From Methylobacillus arboreus (GTDB taxonomy: Bacteria > Pseudomonadota > Gammaproteobacteria > Burkholderiales > Methylophilaceae), in the NCBI RefSeq assembly GCF_020532725.1, contig NZ_JAJAVC010000006.1:62001-126000 (forward strand): a DNA stretch of 64,000 nucleotides, read 5' to 3'. Both the position numbers and the translations under genes were made by a program. Under the pieces are notes generated by a model. It made no database searches, had not been told where the DNA came from, and was given only the letters and a program-made list of their open reading frames with translations. Positions 1-14,224 of the stretch are shown piece by piece (positions within the stretch are counted from its first letter, which is position 1; each line of letters begins with the position of its first letter).

Positions 1-78
1 CTTAAAATAGCAAATTATGCGATTTTATCATCCATAAAACAAACACGCGCCTACTTAAGTCGTCACCACTGAGTCATT

Positions 79-2484
79 GTGAAAATTCGCCCGATCACCT
101 TTCTTGTTGCGCTTGTTTGCCTGGGACTGGGCCACGCCTATGCCGAAGAAGCCCCGGATACAGATGCCAGCAACACATCACCCGAAAACCTGCCAGACCC
201 TGACGCCATTATTATTGAAGGCGACAAGGTACAGGTTTACCTGGATCGCAAGCTAAAATCCATCGGCAATGCATCGCTAGTCACAGGCGAGCAAGAAGTA
301 CATGGCGACACCATAGAATATGACGTGCAAAACGAGGAATTACACGTCATCGGCAATGTGCGGCTGGAAACCAAGGGCGGACGCATCACCGGCCCTGAAT
401 TACGCCTGAACCCAGCCGAAAGCATAGGGGAAATGAAAAACCCGGCCTTCGAGCTGGACTCGCAATTTGCAAATATGCCGCAATTCGGCACGAGTGGCGC
501 CAACCGCCAGGATAACGATAATCTCGTTTATAACGCCGAAAGCACACCGCTCACCCGACAGAATATCGAAGACAGTGGCTATGCACCCGGCCTGAGCCGC
601 AGGCAGGGTGTATCCCGTGGCGATGCTTCCGGCGTGGTTTTTGAAGGCCCGGATCGCAAACGACTCAAGGATGCGCGCTATACCACCTGTGAAGTGGGCG
701 TGGATGACTGGTACATCCGGGCCAAGGAACTTGAGCTTGATGACTACACAAAAACCGGCACAGCGCGTAATGCCAGGGTGGAGTTTCAGGGTGTACCAAT
801 CCTTTGGACGCCATGGGTCAATTTCTCATTCCTCAACCAGCGCAAATCCGGCTTCCTGGCGCCTACATGGGGCACCACCAGCCGCAGCGGCTTTGAATTC
901 CTGGTACCGTTTTACTGGAATATCGCCCCTGACATGGATGCCACCATCGGCACCCGCTTCCTCAGTAAACGCGGCATGCAATACCAGGGCGAATTCCGCT
1001 ATTTGAACGAGGACTACCAAGGCACGGCAAACCTTGAGTACTTGCCCAGCGACAGCAGCACCGGCGAAAACCGCTACTATGCCAGGTTTGCCCACCTGCA
1101 GGACTTCCACAATGGCTGGACGGCGGCCTACAACCTGGAAAAAGTATCGGATGACCGGTATTTCTCTGAAATGTCCACCCGTATCGTGACCACCAGCCGG
1201 GTGAACCTGCCGCAACAGGCTTATGTCAACTATGCCGACGAAAACTGGACATTCAATGCCCTGGTGCAGAAATACCAGACATTGGATGGCATTAACTATC
1301 CTTTGCAGCGCCTGCCGCAACTTACCTTGACCGGCGACAATGAATGGGGGCCATTCGATGTCAAGCTGTTCACGCAATGGGCCAATTTTGACCGCAACAA
1401 TGATGCTATCAGCACCCAGGCGACTTTGAGCGGCGGCACCCTGGACACGCTGGTCACTGGCAAACGTCTGGTCGCCTATCCAAGTATCAGCCTGCCAATG
1501 GCACGTCCTTATGGCTACATCACCCCCAAGCTAGGGCTGCACTACACACAGTATCAGGTCGATAATGGCGATTTCACGCTGACTGACCGTGATGGCAACA
1601 CCTCCGTAGGTGAATATCAATCACAAAGCCGCACCCTGCCGATCTTCAGCATAGATAGCGGCCTCTATTTCGACCGCGACGTGCGCATCGTCAAGAACCG
1701 TTATACGCAGACCCTGGAACCGCGCCTGTACTACGTCTACGTGCCATATCGCGACCAGTCGCTGATCCCGGTCTACGATTCCAGTATTTCGGACTTGAAC
1801 ATGGGTTCGCTGTTCCTGGAGAACCAGTTCACAGGTAACGACCGTATCAACAATGCCAACCAGTTGACCCTGGCGTTCACCAGCCGCATGATCAGCAAGA
1901 AAACCGGCGAGCAACGCCTGGCTGTGACGGTAGGCCAGCGCTATTACTTCGCCGATGAAAAGGTATACCTGCCCGGCGTCAACCCACGCTCGGGTGACAC
2001 CTCGGACATTATTGGCGAAATTACCGCCCGCCTGCTGAACAACTGGAATATCGACATATTCGGCCAATACAACACTGACCGCAGCGTTTATGTGCGTAAC
2101 AACATCAGCGCCCGCTACAATCCCGAACCCGGCAAGACCCTCAATATCGGCTACCGCTACACTGAGGATCGCCTTGAGCAGATCAACATCTCGGGCCAGT
2201 GGCCACTGGCCAAGGGTTGGTATGGCCTGGGCCGCTGGAATTACTCCCTGCGTGAAAACCAGCCGATTGAGGGCATTGCAGGCGTTGAATACGATGCTGA
2301 CTGCTGGCAAGCCAGGGCAGTGATGCAGCGCGTTTCCACCGCTACCGCGGATGCCAACTATGCGCTCTATTTCCAGCTGGAGCTGGGGGGCCTGGCATCC
2401 ATCGGCCAAAACCCGCTTAAACTTCTTAACCGTGCCATTCCCGGCTATACTAGCTCAAGCCTGATCCCGGATTCCTACCAGTAA
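79..2484 (+). CDS. lptD: LPS-assembly outer-membrane protein LptD
   Basis: LptD is the outer-membrane beta-barrel that, with LptE, inserts lipopolysaccharide into the outer leaflet. A signal peptide ends near residue 22 (GHAYAEE). An LptA/OstA-like N-terminal domain follows at about residues 45-150, then a long barrel rich in aromatic beta-strand residues. Cysteines in YTTCEVG and YDADCWQ sit where LptD forms its inter-domain disulfide. The 801-residue length suits the family. The start is GTG, with only a weak ribosome binding site. surA follows after 7 bases, which is the conserved order lptD-surA-pdxA-rsmA. The partner gene lptE lies elsewhere in the window at 11.4 kb. Confidence 0.96.
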   Translation: MKIRPITFLVALVCLGLGHAYAEEAPDTDASNTSPENLPDPDAIIIEGDKVQVYLDRKLKSIGNASLVTGEQEVHGDTIEYDVQNEELHVIGNVRLETKGGRITGPELRLNPAESIGEMKNPAFELDSQFANMPQFGTSGANRQDNDNLVYNAESTPLTRQNIEDSGYAPGLSRRQGVSRGDASGVVFEGPDRKRLKDARYTTCEVGVDDWYIRAKELELDDYTKTGTARNARVEFQGVPILWTPWVNFSFLNQRKSGFLAPTWGTTSRSGFEFLVPFYWNIAPDMDATIGTRFLSKRGMQYQGEFRYLNEDYQGTANLEYLPSDSSTGENRYYARFAHLQDFHNGWTAAYNLEKVSDDRYFSEMSTRIVTTSRVNLPQQAYVNYADENWTFNALVQKYQTLDGINYPLQRLPQLTLTGDNEWGPFDVKLFTQWANFDRNNDAISTQATLSGGTLDTLVTGKRLVAYPSISLPMARPYGYITPKLGLHYTQYQVDNGDFTLTDRDGNTSVGEYQSQSRTLPIFSIDSGLYFDRDVRIVKNRYTQTLEPRLYYVYVPYRDQSLIPVYDSSISDLNMGSLFLENQFTGNDRINNANQLTLAFTSRMISKKTGEQRLAVTVGQRYYFADEKVYLPGVNPRSGDTSDIIGEITARLLNNWNIDIFGQYNTDRSVYVRNNISARYNPEPGKTLNIGYRYTEDRLEQINISGQWPLAKGWYGLGRWNYSLRENQPIEGIAGVEYDADCWQARAVMQRVSTATADANYALYFQLELGGLASIGQNPLKLLNRAIPGYTSSSLIPDSYQ

Positions 2485-2491
2485 TTATCTT

Positions 2492-3805
2492 ATGCGCAAT
2501 CACGTTTTCAACACCCTAGCCAAGCATGGCCTTATTGTTTTCCTGTTCCTTCTCAGCAGCCCGATATTGGCAGCAGAAATCACCAAGATGGATCGTATTG
2601 TCGCCATCGTGGACCAGGGCATCATCACGGAAAAAGAACTGGCAGACCGTATCCAGACCGTCACGACCCAACTGGAAAAACAAGGTACGCAGCTACCACC
2701 ACGAGACGTGCTGGAAAAGCAGATTCTCGAGCGTCTCATCAATGACAGGCTGCAACTGCAATATGCCGCACAAACCGGGCTGCGTGTTGACGATGCCCAG
2801 CTCGACAAGACCATAGAGCGCATTGCAGAGCAGAACAAGCTCAGCACCGGCGAGTTTCGCAAGGCACTGGAAGCGGAAGGCATCACCTACCGCAAGTTCC
2901 GTGAAGACATCCGCAATGAAATCATTCTCGCACGCCTGCGTGAGCGCGAGGTGGATAACCGTGTGAACGTGACGGAATCGGAAATCGACAATTTCCTCAC
3001 CACCCAGTCCTCACGTAACGACATCCAGGATGAATTTGAGGTAGCGCACATTCTGGTGCGCGCACCGGAAGAAGGCAGTCCCGAAGAATTGCAAAAACTC
3101 AAGGCCAAGGCAGAAACGGCATTGAAGGAACTGCAGGACGGCGCAGACTTTGCCCAGGTATCGGCAGGATATTCCGATGCCCCCAATGCTCTGGAAGGCG
3201 GCATACTTGGCTGGAGAACCTCTGCCCAGCTGCCTGCGCTGTTTGCGGATGCTTTACAGCCATTACAACCAGGCCAGCTTTCTGCCGTATTGCGCAGCCC
3301 CAATGGCTACCACATCCTCAAACTGCTTGACCGCCGCGGCGGCAGCTCACCGCTGGTCGTAGACCAGACCCATGTGCGTCATATCCTTATCAAGCTGAGC
3401 GAAGTTGTCTCGGAACTGGAAGCCGAGCAAAAAATCGCCTCCATCAAGGAGCGCCTGGATCATGGCGCCGACTTTGCCGAACTGGCGCGCCAATACTCTG
3501 AAGATGCCTCGGCCAACAATGGCGGCGATCTCGGCTGGACCAATCCTGGCGACACCGTACCCCCGTTCGAGCAGGCCATGAATGCACTGGAAATCAACCA
3601 GATTAGCGAGCCGGTACGTACGCCATTCGGCTGGCATATTCTGCAAGTGCTCGAACGCCGCAAGCAGGACATGACGCAAGAGTCCGCACGCCTCAAGGCT
3701 CGACAGGAAATCCGTGCCCGCAAGGCCGATGACGCTTTCCAGGACTGGGTGGGTGAGTTGCGTGACCGCGCCTACGTGGAATATCGCCTGGAAGACAAAT
3801 ACTAG
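2492..3805 (+). CDS. surA: periplasmic peptidyl-prolyl isomerase/chaperone SurA
   Basis: SurA is a periplasmic chaperone that escorts unfolded beta-barrel proteins, including LptD, to the BAM complex. An N-terminal signal peptide ends around SSPILAAE. A SurA N-terminal helical domain follows, then two parvulin (PpiC) domains beginning near residue 180 (EVAHILVRAPEE) and residue 290 (THVRHILIKLSE). Both parvulins keep the GGxLGW signature (GGILGW, GGDLGW). The 437-residue length is typical. The gene starts 7 bases after lptD and is probably translated from the same message. Confidence 0.97.
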   Translation: MRNHVFNTLAKHGLIVFLFLLSSPILAAEITKMDRIVAIVDQGIITEKELADRIQTVTTQLEKQGTQLPPRDVLEKQILERLINDRLQLQYAAQTGLRVDDAQLDKTIERIAEQNKLSTGEFRKALEAEGITYRKFREDIRNEIILARLREREVDNRVNVTESEIDNFLTTQSSRNDIQDEFEVAHILVRAPEEGSPEELQKLKAKAETALKELQDGADFAQVSAGYSDAPNALEGGILGWRTSAQLPALFADALQPLQPGQLSAVLRSPNGYHILKLLDRRGGSSPLVVDQTHVRHILIKLSEVVSELEAEQKIASIKERLDHGADFAELARQYSEDASANNGGDLGWTNPGDTVPPFEQAMNALEINQISEPVRTPFGWHILQVLERRKQDMTQESARLKARQEIRARKADDAFQDWVGELRDRAYVEYRLEDKY

Positions 3806-3813
3806 GCCGCATC

Positions 3814-4812
3814 TTGGATAGGCTGCCCCGCATTGCAATTACCGCCGGTGAACCTGCCGGCATCGGGATTGATTTGTGTGTCATGCTGGCGAGCCAGCCT
3901 CTGCCATGCCGCCTGGTCGTCATTGCCGACCGGCAAGTGCTTGCATCCCGCGCCCATGCATTGAATTTGCCACTGCAAATGCATGCTTATGATGCAGCCG
4001 ACTGGACGCCACACACGGGACAACACCAACTCACCATCCTGCACCAACCCTGCGCTGCACCTGTTATCGCAGGTCGGTTGGATGCGCGCAACAGCACCTA
4101 TGTGTTGCATACGCTGGAACGCGCCATTGATGGCTGCATGCAGGACGAATTTGATGCCATGGTCACGGCGCCCGTGCATAAAGGCGTCATTAACGATGCC
4201 GGCATTGCCTTCACTGGCCACACCGAGTTCCTGGCAGAACGCACCGGCACACAGCAAGTGGTCATGATGCTGGTGGGCGGCAACTTGCGCGTAGCGCTTG
4301 CCACCACCCACCTGCCGCTTGTCGAGGTCAGCCAGGCGATTACGCGCAACAGTCTGGAAACGACCATCCGTATTCTCCAGCATGACCTGCTCCACACATT
4401 CGGCATTGGCAACCCGCGCATACTGGTGACCGGCCTAAATCCGCATGCGGGTGAAGGCGGCCATTTGGGGACGGAAGAAATCACCACCATCATCCCGGTA
4501 CTGGAAAAGCTGCGGCAAGAAGGCATGCAGCTAGCAGGGCCACTCCCTGCAGATACCCTGTTCACTCAGCACAATCTGGCGCAAGGCGACTGCGTGCTGG
4601 CCATGTACCACGACCAGGGCCTGCCCGTGCTCAAGCACGCCAGCTTTGGCAGCGGGGTCAACGTCACGCTGGGCCTGCCCATGATACGCACCTCTGTCGA
4701 CCATGGCACGGCACTGGACCTGGCAGGGAAAGGCAATATCGAGATTGGCAGCCTGCTCAGCGCCATCGAGCTGGCAATCACCCTTGCAGGAAACCGCAAG
4801 CAACCATTATGA
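3814..4812 (+). CDS. pdxA: 4-hydroxythreonine-4-phosphate dehydrogenase PdxA
   Basis: PdxA oxidises 4-phosphohydroxy-L-threonine in the DXP-dependent route to pyridoxal phosphate. The N-terminus LPRIAITAGEPAGIG is the family hallmark. The metal and substrate regions VTAPVHKG, FTGHTEFLAE and LNPHAGEGG are present. The 332-residue length is normal. The only start that keeps the conserved N-terminus is TTG at 3814, 8 bases after the surA stop, with no strong ribosome binding site, so translation may depend on coupling with surA. The 3' end overlaps the rsmA start by 4 bases (ATGA). Confidence 0.96.
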   Translation: MDRLPRIAITAGEPAGIGIDLCVMLASQPLPCRLVVIADRQVLASRAHALNLPLQMHAYDAADWTPHTGQHQLTILHQPCAAPVIAGRLDARNSTYVLHTLERAIDGCMQDEFDAMVTAPVHKGVINDAGIAFTGHTEFLAERTGTQQVVMMLVGGNLRVALATTHLPLVEVSQAITRNSLETTIRILQHDLLHTFGIGNPRILVTGLNPHAGEGGHLGTEEITTIIPVLEKLRQEGMQLAGPLPADTLFTQHNLAQGDCVLAMYHDQGLPVLKHASFGSGVNVTLGLPMIRTSVDHGTALDLAGKGNIEIGSLLSAIELAITLAGNRKQPL

Positions 4813-5576
4813 AACATGTCGCAAAAAAGCGCTTTGGCCAGAATTTTCTTACCGACCGCGCCATCATCAACAGCCTGATTGAAGCAATCGCCCCGCAGCC
4901 ACAGGACATCATGGCAGAGATCGGCCCTGGCCTGGGCGCCATGACCAAGCCTCTGCTGGAGCGCCTGCAACATCTGCATGTGGTGGAAATAGACCGAGAC
5001 ATTATCGAGTGGATGCAGGGCCATTATCCGCAAGATAAGCTCACCATTCATGCCAGTGATGCGCTGAAATTTGATTTCGGCAGCATCAGCCAGCGCCTGC
5101 GCGTAGTCGGCAACCTGCCCTACAACATTTCCACCCCCATTTTGTTCCACCTGCTCGACAACGTCCCGCATATCATCGACATGCACTTCATGCTGCAAAA
5201 AGAGGTGGTGGAACGCATGGTGGCCGCGCCCTCCAGCGCCGCCTACGGCAGGCTCTCCGTCATGCTGCAATACCGCCTGCACATGGAATACCTGCTCACG
5301 GTGCCGCCAGAATCCTTCGACCCGGCGCCCAAGGTGGAATCCGCATTCGTGCGCGCCATCCCCTATGCCGCCTTGCCACATCCAGCCAAGGATGAAGCCC
5401 TGTTTGCAAAAGTGGTCACCGCGGCATTTTCCCAGCGGCGTAAAACGCTGCGCAATACACTCAAGGGCCTGCTGGATGATGCAGGCTTCGCAGCGCTGGC
5501 GATTGACCCGCAATTGCGCGCAGAAAACATTTCCCCAGCCCAGTTTGTCGCCATCGCCAATTACCTGGCGGGATAA
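4809..5576 (+). CDS. rsmA: 16S rRNA (adenine1518/1519-N6)-dimethyltransferase
   Basis: RsmA (KsgA) dimethylates two adjacent adenines in the 3' terminal hairpin of 16S rRNA during 30S maturation. Visible motifs are KKRFGQNFL at the N-terminus, the SAM-binding EIGPGLGAMT, and the catalytic NLPYNIS (N-x-P-Y). The 255-residue length is normal. The start overlaps the pdxA stop by 4 bases, which indicates translational coupling and fits the conserved pdxA-rsmA pair. Confidence 0.97.
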   Translation: MKHVAKKRFGQNFLTDRAIINSLIEAIAPQPQDIMAEIGPGLGAMTKPLLERLQHLHVVEIDRDIIEWMQGHYPQDKLTIHASDALKFDFGSISQRLRVVGNLPYNISTPILFHLLDNVPHIIDMHFMLQKEVVERMVAAPSSAAYGRLSVMLQYRLHMEYLLTVPPESFDPAPKVESAFVRAIPYAALPHPAKDEALFAKVVTAAFSQRRKTLRNTLKGLLDDAGFAALAIDPQLRAENISPAQFVAIANYLAG

Positions 5577-5587
5577 AGGGCGGCTGA

Positions 5588-6274
<687 letters not shown>

Positions 6275-6286
6275 GCAATGGCCGAT

Positions 6287-6317
6287 AAAAAAGCCGGGGT
6301 TGTCCCCGGCTTTTTTT
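6287..6317. terminator. bidirectional rho-independent terminator, adk / chemoreceptor
   Basis: The stem GCCGGGG/CCCCGGC has a 4-base loop and is flanked by an A-run on the left and a T-run on the right. It lies between the convergent adk and chemoreceptor genes and can end both transcripts. Confidence 0.9.
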
Positions 6318-6331
6318 ATTGCATCAACTGA

Positions 6332-8050
6332 TCAAAATTCAGTCCACTCATCGCCCGACACTGCCAGCGCAGGCGTTGAGGCAGCACCGATGGCTGCAAC
6401 CGGTTTAATCGTCGGCTCGGTCTTCAGCGCCTTCGGCTTGGCTGCAACGGCAGGCTTGGCTTTTACCGTGCGCGGTGCCGCAGTGGTTGGCTTGGCTTGC
6501 CAGCCACTGATCTTGAACACACTGACAGACTGGGCCAGCTTGACGGCCTGATCCTGCAAGGACTGTGACGCAGCCGCAGCCTCTTCCACCAGCGCGGCAT
6601 TCTGCTGGGTGACTTCGTCCATCTGCATGATGGCCTGGTTGACCTGTTCAATGCCTATGCTTTGCTCCTGGCTGGCAGCCGCAATCTCACTGACAATATC
6701 CGTCACACGCTTCACGCTGTTTACCACCTCACTCATGGTAGTACCAGCCTGCTCCACCAGCTTGCTGCCAGCACCCACGCTGGCAACGGAATCCCCAATC
6801 AAGGTCTTGATTTCCTTGGCGGCATTGGCAGAGCGTTGGGCCAGGCTACGCACCTCTGTCGCTACCACGGCAAAGCCGCGCCCTTGTTCACCCGCACGCG
6901 CAGCTTCCACTGCAGCGTTCAAGGCCAGGATATTGGTTTGAAATGCAATGCCGTCAATCACGCCAATAATATCGGCAATACGTTTGGAAGATTCGTTGAT
7001 GGAACCCATCGTAGCAATCACCTGCTCCACCACCTCGCCTCCCTGCACAGCCACACTGGAGGCTGACACTGCCAGCTGGTTGGCCTGGCGGGCATTATCC
7101 GCATTCTGCTTCACTGTCGAGGTCAGCTCCTCGATTGCCGAAGCCGTTTCTTCCAGCGAGCTTGCCTGCTCTTCAGTGCGGGATGACAAGTCAAGGTTGC
7201 CTGTAGCAATTTCACTGGAGGCCGTGGCCATGGTGTCAGTCCCATTCCTGACCTCACCGACAATATTGCCCAGGTTATCGTTCATCTTTTTCAATGCTGA
7301 CAACAATTGGCCGATTTCATCGGTTGAATCGACAGTGATCTTGGTTGTCAGGTCGCCGCCAGCCACTGCCTCAGCCACATCAACAGCTTTTGCCAATGGA
7401 GATGTAATGCCATGGGAAAGACGCCATGCCAGGAATGCACCCAGCCCCAGGGAAATCACACCCAATACAAGAAGCCACAAGCTGCTCGAATTCTTTACGC
7501 GCTGGATGTCGGCGCCCGCCGTATTAATCAACCCTTGTTCGAACTCCAGGAGCTTATTCACGCTGGCCAGATATTCTTCCCGCGCCGGCAAAAATTCCGC
7601 CTGGATTTTCTGGTCCAGTGTATCCATGCTTTCGCCATTGGCACGCATCTCCAGCAACGAATTGCGCACCGCCTGGAAAGCTTTTATTTTTTCTTCCGTA
7701 TTGGCAAACAATGCTTTTTCTTCTGGAGAAACAAGCGCTTCCTCAAGCTTTTTCCGTAACCCGGTATTGATAGCGCTGGTTTCCGCAATTTGCTTTTTGT
7801 ACATTTCAAACATGGCAGCATCTGGCGCCTTGATCGCTCCCAAGGCACGAATGCTGTTCTGCTTCATATTTGTTACCCATTCAGTCGCCAGCCTCTCCTT
7901 GGCCAACTCTACCTCTACCAGTTGACTTGCAGTATTTCCCACAACAAAGAGCTGACCGATACCCATTCCCACCATGATCAGGATCAATAACAAAACCGCA
8001 GCGAACCCCGCACCTAAGCGAACGCCTATTTTCAGATTTGAAAACTGCAT
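6332..8050 (-). CDS. methyl-accepting chemotaxis protein
   Basis: This is a transmembrane chemoreceptor signalling to CheA/CheW. The first transmembrane helix is near residues 8-30 ([14 protein letters not shown]). A helical periplasmic ligand domain of about 155 residues follows, then a second membrane helix near residue 190 ([17 protein letters not shown]), a HAMP domain, and a long coiled-coil signalling domain with the conserved hairpin tip ([20 protein letters not shown]). The last five residues are EWTEF, which fits the xWxxF CheR/CheB-tethering pentapeptide. The ATG at 8050 is preferred to an upstream in-frame TTG. The gene lies 40 bases downstream of cheW and is probably co-transcribed with it. 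The ligand is unknown. Confidence 0.94.
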   Translation of the reverse strand: MQFSNLKIGVRLGAGFAAVLLLILIMVGMGIGQLFVVGNTASQLVEVELAKERLATEWVTNMKQNSIRALGAIKAPDAAMFEMYKKQIAETSAINTGLRKKLEEALVSPEEKALFANTEEKIKAFQAVRNSLLEMRANGESMDTLDQKIQAEFLPAREEYLASVNKLLEFEQGLINTAGADIQRVKNSSSLWLLVLGVISLGLGAFLAWRLSHGITSPLAKAVDVAEAVAGGDLTTKITVDSTDEIGQLLSALKKMNDNLGNIVGEVRNGTDTMATASSEIATGNLDLSSRTEEQASSLEETASAIEELTSTVKQNADNARQANQLAVSASSVAVQGGEVVEQVIATMGSINESSKRIADIIGVIDGIAFQTNILALNAAVEAARAGEQGRGFAVVATEVRSLAQRSANAAKEIKTLIGDSVASVGAGSKLVEQAGTTMSEVVNSVKRVTDIVSEIAAASQEQSIGIEQVNQAIMQMDEVTQQNAALVEEAAAASQSLQDQAVKLAQSVSVFKISGWQAKPTTAAPRTVKAKPAVAAKPKALKTEPTIKPVAAIGAASTPALAVSGDEWTEF

Positions 8051-8090
8051 ACCAAACACCCCGCACAATACAAAATTGACTCTCTACTCT

Positions 8091-8555
8091 TTATGCCGCG
8101 ACTTTATCTATTGCACCCAATGACACCGACGCCATCAGCGCCTCAATATTCAGCAACATCAATGTCAGCTCATCCACACTGGCAATACCGAACAAGAATG
8201 CCAGATCCAGCGCAGACCCCATTTTTGGCGGTTCCTTGATCTGGCCTGGGCCCAGCGCAATTACGTCAGATACGCTATCCACCACCATCCCAATCACTCG
8301 GCCATTGATATTCAGGACAATGACTACCGTAGTGTGATCATAATCAGGATCTGGCTGGCCAAAGCGGATGCGCATATCGACAATCGGGACAATAATCCCG
8401 CGAAGATTGACCACACCCTTGATAAAATCAGGCGTATTAGCAATCTTGGTCACATTTTCATATCCACGAATCTCCTGGACGCTGAGGATATTGATTCCGT
8501 AATGCTCCTGACCCAAAGTAAATGCCAATACCTCTATTGATTCCTGATCCAACAT
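8091..8555 (-). CDS. cheW: chemotaxis coupling protein CheW
   Basis: CheW is the soluble adaptor that couples chemoreceptors to the kinase CheA. The protein is a single CheW domain of 154 residues, with the characteristic stretches NILSVQEIRGYE, GVVNLRGIIVPIVDMR and GMVVDSVSDVI. A purine-rich leader (GAGGGGAAGG) precedes the ATG. It is the first gene of a cheW-receptor pair. No cheA is in the window, so this pair is probably an extra input module for a chemotaxis system encoded elsewhere. Confidence 0.94.
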   Translation of the reverse strand: MLDQESIEVLAFTLGQEHYGINILSVQEIRGYENVTKIANTPDFIKGVVNLRGIIVPIVDMRIRFGQPDPDYDHTTVVIVLNINGRVIGMVVDSVSDVIALGPGQIKEPPKMGSALDLAFLFGIASVDELTLMLLNIEALMASVSLGAIDKVAA

Positions 8556-11383
<2,828 letters not shown>

Positions 11384-11386
11384 AAA

Positions 11387-11926
11387 ATGTATATGCGCGC
11401 CACCCGCTGGATTCTGCTTGCCATGCTGCTGGCCTTGACTGCCTGCGGCTTCAAGATGCGCGGCGTGGCAGATCTCAAGTTCAACACACTGTTCATCCAG
11501 GGCCCGACCATCTCGATCTCCAAGCCATTCAAGCGCTCGCTCGCCATCAACGGCGTCAAGGTTGTAAGCTCGGCAGACCAGGCAGATTTGCTGCTCGAGA
11601 TCATGAGCGAGGCACAAGAGCAACGCATTCTGTCCTTGAGCGGCCGTGGTCTGGTGCGGGAATTCGAGCTGTTCTACACCGTGAACTTCCGTATGCGCGA
11701 CCCATCCAGCGACACCTGGGAGGAAGTGCAAACTATCCAGGGCAGACGCGAAATCACTTATGATGACTCGCAATTGCTGGCGAAACAGCTTGAGCAGGAG
11801 CGGCTCTACAACGACATGAAGGACGATGCCGTACGGGAATTACTGCGTCGCCTCATGGTGGTCAGGCCAGTCAAGGGTAAGCCACGCGCGGCTGATTTGC
11901 GCTCGCTGGATGAAATGGTGGAATGA
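11387..11926 (+). CDS. lptE: LPS-assembly lipoprotein LptE
   Basis: LptE is the lipoprotein plug of the LptD barrel. The N-terminus is a lipoprotein signal with lipobox LTAC at residues 17-20 (LLALTACGFKMRG), and CGFxxRG is the LptE signature after the lipidated cysteine. The 179-residue length is normal. Its 3' end overlaps holA by 4 bases. The location after leuS is conserved. It works with LptD, encoded at the left end of the window. Confidence 0.93.
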   Translation: MYMRATRWILLAMLLALTACGFKMRGVADLKFNTLFIQGPTISISKPFKRSLAINGVKVVSSADQADLLLEIMSEAQEQRILSLSGRGLVREFELFYTVNFRMRDPSSDTWEEVQTIQGRREITYDDSQLLAKQLEQERLYNDMKDDAVRELLRRLMVVRPVKGKPRAADLRSLDEMVE

Positions 11927-12936
11927 GGCTTAAGCCGCAGGAGCTGGAGCGGCACCTGGCCCAGGGCCTGGCGCCGCTTTATGTGCTCATCGGCGATGAG
12001 CCACTCGCCCAGCGCGAAAGCCTGGATGCCATCCGCGCAGCGGCCCGCGCCGCAGGCTATGACGAACGCACCCGGCTCACCGTAGAGCGTAATTTCAACT
12101 GGCAGCAGGTTGCGGCTTTCGGACAATCCATTTCCCTGTTTGCCAGCCGCCGCATCCTGGAAATTGCCATTCCATCCGGCAAACCCGGCGTGGATGGCGG
12201 CAAGGCCCTGATTGCGCTTGCCGAGCAGCCGGTTGCCGATACGGTTACCATCGTCATCCTGCCCAAGCTGGAACGCGACGCGAAGAACAGCGCCTGGTTT
12301 GCGGCGTTGGAAAACCATGGCGTATCGCTTGCACTGCACGAAGTCGCCCCGTCAGCCCTGCCGCAATGGATTGCAGCCCGCCTTGCCAGGCAGGACCAGA
12401 GTACCGACCAGGAAACGCTGGAGTTCCTCGCCCACCAGGTTGAAGGCAACTTGCTGGCAGCGCATCAGGAAATCCAGAAACTCGGCCTGCTTTATCCCGC
12501 TGGTGCATTGAATGCCGTCAGCGTACGCGAGGCTGTATTGAACGTTTCGCGCTATGATGCCTTCCAGCTTGGTGATGCCGTGCTGAGCGGCGATAGCGAG
12601 CATGCCGTGCGTATCGTGCATGGGCTGCGTGACGAAGGCGCACAGCCAGTCGCCATTATGAGCGCGCTTGGCTGGGTGTTGCGCGGGCTGATCAAGGTAA
12701 AATACGCGGAAACCCGCGGCAGCAATGTCAGCAGCGCCATGCAGCAAGCCAGAATTTACGGCGACCGGCAGAACTTGGTAAAACGGGCAGTGTCTCGCTT
12801 GAGTATGCGCCACTTGGAAGCAGCGCTACAGAAACTGGCAGAAATCGACAAGGCCGCCAAGGGGCTGTTGAACCAGGATCCTTGGCTGGAAATTTCGCGC
12901 TTGTGCTTCGGCCTGGCGCGGATAGGTAGGAAATAA
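11923..12936 (+). CDS. holA: DNA polymerase III delta subunit
   Basis: HolA is the delta subunit of the clamp loader, which opens the beta clamp. The 337-residue length and the N-terminus [32 protein letters not shown] (a family pattern, cited only in part elsewhere) match the family. The AAA-like core and helical C-terminal collar with [13 protein letters not shown] are recognisable. The start overlaps the lptE stop in ATGA. proA begins 7 bases downstream. Confidence 0.94.
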   Translation: MRLKPQELERHLAQGLAPLYVLIGDEPLAQRESLDAIRAAARAAGYDERTRLTVERNFNWQQVAAFGQSISLFASRRILEIAIPSGKPGVDGGKALIALAEQPVADTVTIVILPKLERDAKNSAWFAALENHGVSLALHEVAPSALPQWIAARLARQDQSTDQETLEFLAHQVEGNLLAAHQEIQKLGLLYPAGALNAVSVREAVLNVSRYDAFQLGDAVLSGDSEHAVRIVHGLRDEGAQPVAIMSALGWVLRGLIKVKYAETRGSNVSSAMQQARIYGDRQNLVKRAVSRLSMRHLEAALQKLAEIDKAAKGLLNQDPWLEISRLCFGLARIGRK

Positions 12937-12943
12937 AGGCAAA

Positions 12944-14203
12944 ATGGAAGACATCAAACACTATATGCAGCAATTGGGCGTCGAGGCCCGTCATGCCTCC
13001 CGCGCCATGGCCCGCGCCGACACCGAAACCAAGAACCGGGCATTGCGTGCCATTGCAGGCGCTATCCACCGCGAACGCGACACCTTGCTGGCTGCCAATG
13101 CAGCCGATCTGGAAGCAGCGCGCCGTAACGGGCTGGAACCCGCCATGCTGGACCGTCTGGTGCTCAGCGAGAAAGGCATTGCCACCATGGCAGAAGGCCT
13201 GGAACAGATTGCCAGCCTGCCAGATCCCATCGGTGAAATGTCCGACTTCAAATACCGTCCTTCCGGCATCCAGATCGGCAAGATGCGCGTGCCCCTGGGC
13301 GTGATCGGCATCATCTATGAAGCGCGTCCCAATGTCACCGTGGATGCCGCCGGCTTGTGCATCAAGTCCGGCAATGCCGCCATCCTGCGCGGCGGCTCCG
13401 AGGCCATCCAGTGCAACCGCGCCCTTGCCGCCATCGTGCATGAGGGCCTGGCTGCGGCAGGCTTGCCTGCGAGTGCCGTGCAAGTGGTGGCAACCACTGA
13501 CCGCGCAGCCGTCGGCGAACTGATCACCATGAAGGATTATATCGATGTCATCGTGCCGCGCGGCGGCAAGGGCCTGATCGAACGTATTTCCAACGAGGCG
13601 CTCATCCCCGTCATCAAGCATCTCGATGGCAACTGCCACATCTACGTGGATGAAAGCGCCGACCTCGACAAGGCGCTGCGCATTCTTGAAAACTCAAAGA
13701 CCCAGCGCCTGGGCACCTGCAACACCGCAGAGTCCCTGCTGGTGGCACGCAGCATTGCGCAACAGGCTTTGCCACCACTGGCCGCCATGCTGCTCGGCAA
13801 TGGCGTCGAAATCCGTGGCTGCAACGAAACCAGGGCATTGGTGCCGCAAGCCAAGCCAGCCACGGAAGAAGACTATTACACCGAATACCTGGATGCGATC
13901 ATCTCGGTGAAAGTCGTCGCGGATGTCGATGAGGCCATTGCCCATATCAATCAATACTCATCACAGCACACTGAGGCCATCGTGACGGAGAACTACACCC
14001 GTGCCCGCCAATTCCTGCGCGAGGTGGATTCCAGCAGCGTCATCGTCAATGCCTCCACCCGCTTTGCCGACGGCTTCGAGTATGGACTGGGCGCCGAAAT
14101 CGGCATCTCCACCGACAAGCTGCACGCACGCGGCCCGGTCGGGCTCGACGGCCTCACCAGCCTCAAGTATGTTGTGCTGGGTGATGGCCAGGTAAGAGCC
14201 TGA
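12944..14203 (+). CDS. proA: gamma-glutamyl phosphate reductase
   Basis: ProA reduces gamma-glutamyl phosphate to glutamate semialdehyde in proline synthesis, using NADPH. The catalytic cysteine is in [13 protein letters not shown]. The substrate regions [21 protein letters not shown] and [14 protein letters not shown] are present. The 419-residue length is normal. The partner kinase proB is not in the window. Confidence 0.97.
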   Translation: MEDIKHYMQQLGVEARHASRAMARADTETKNRALRAIAGAIHRERDTLLAANAADLEAARRNGLEPAMLDRLVLSEKGIATMAEGLEQIASLPDPIGEMSDFKYRPSGIQIGKMRVPLGVIGIIYEARPNVTVDAAGLCIKSGNAAILRGGSEAIQCNRALAAIVHEGLAAAGLPASAVQVVATTDRAAVGELITMKDYIDVIVPRGGKGLIERISNEALIPVIKHLDGNCHIYVDESADLDKALRILENSKTQRLGTCNTAESLLVARSIAQQALPPLAAMLLGNGVEIRGCNETRALVPQAKPATEEDYYTEYLDAIISVKVVADVDEAIAHINQYSSQHTEAIVTENYTRARQFLREVDSSSVIVNASTRFADGFEYGLGAEIGISTDKLHARGPVGLDGLTSLKYVVLGDGQVRA

Positions 14204-14224
14204 TGCACTCCAGCGTTTACAGGC

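Noticed and set aside
4566-5513. Long minus-strand frame (315 codons) opposite pdxA and rsmA
   Set aside because: No recognisable motif; it is the antisense shadow of two well-supported genes. The same holds for long frames at 12728-13639 (-), 27279-28193 (+) and 62132-63196 (+).
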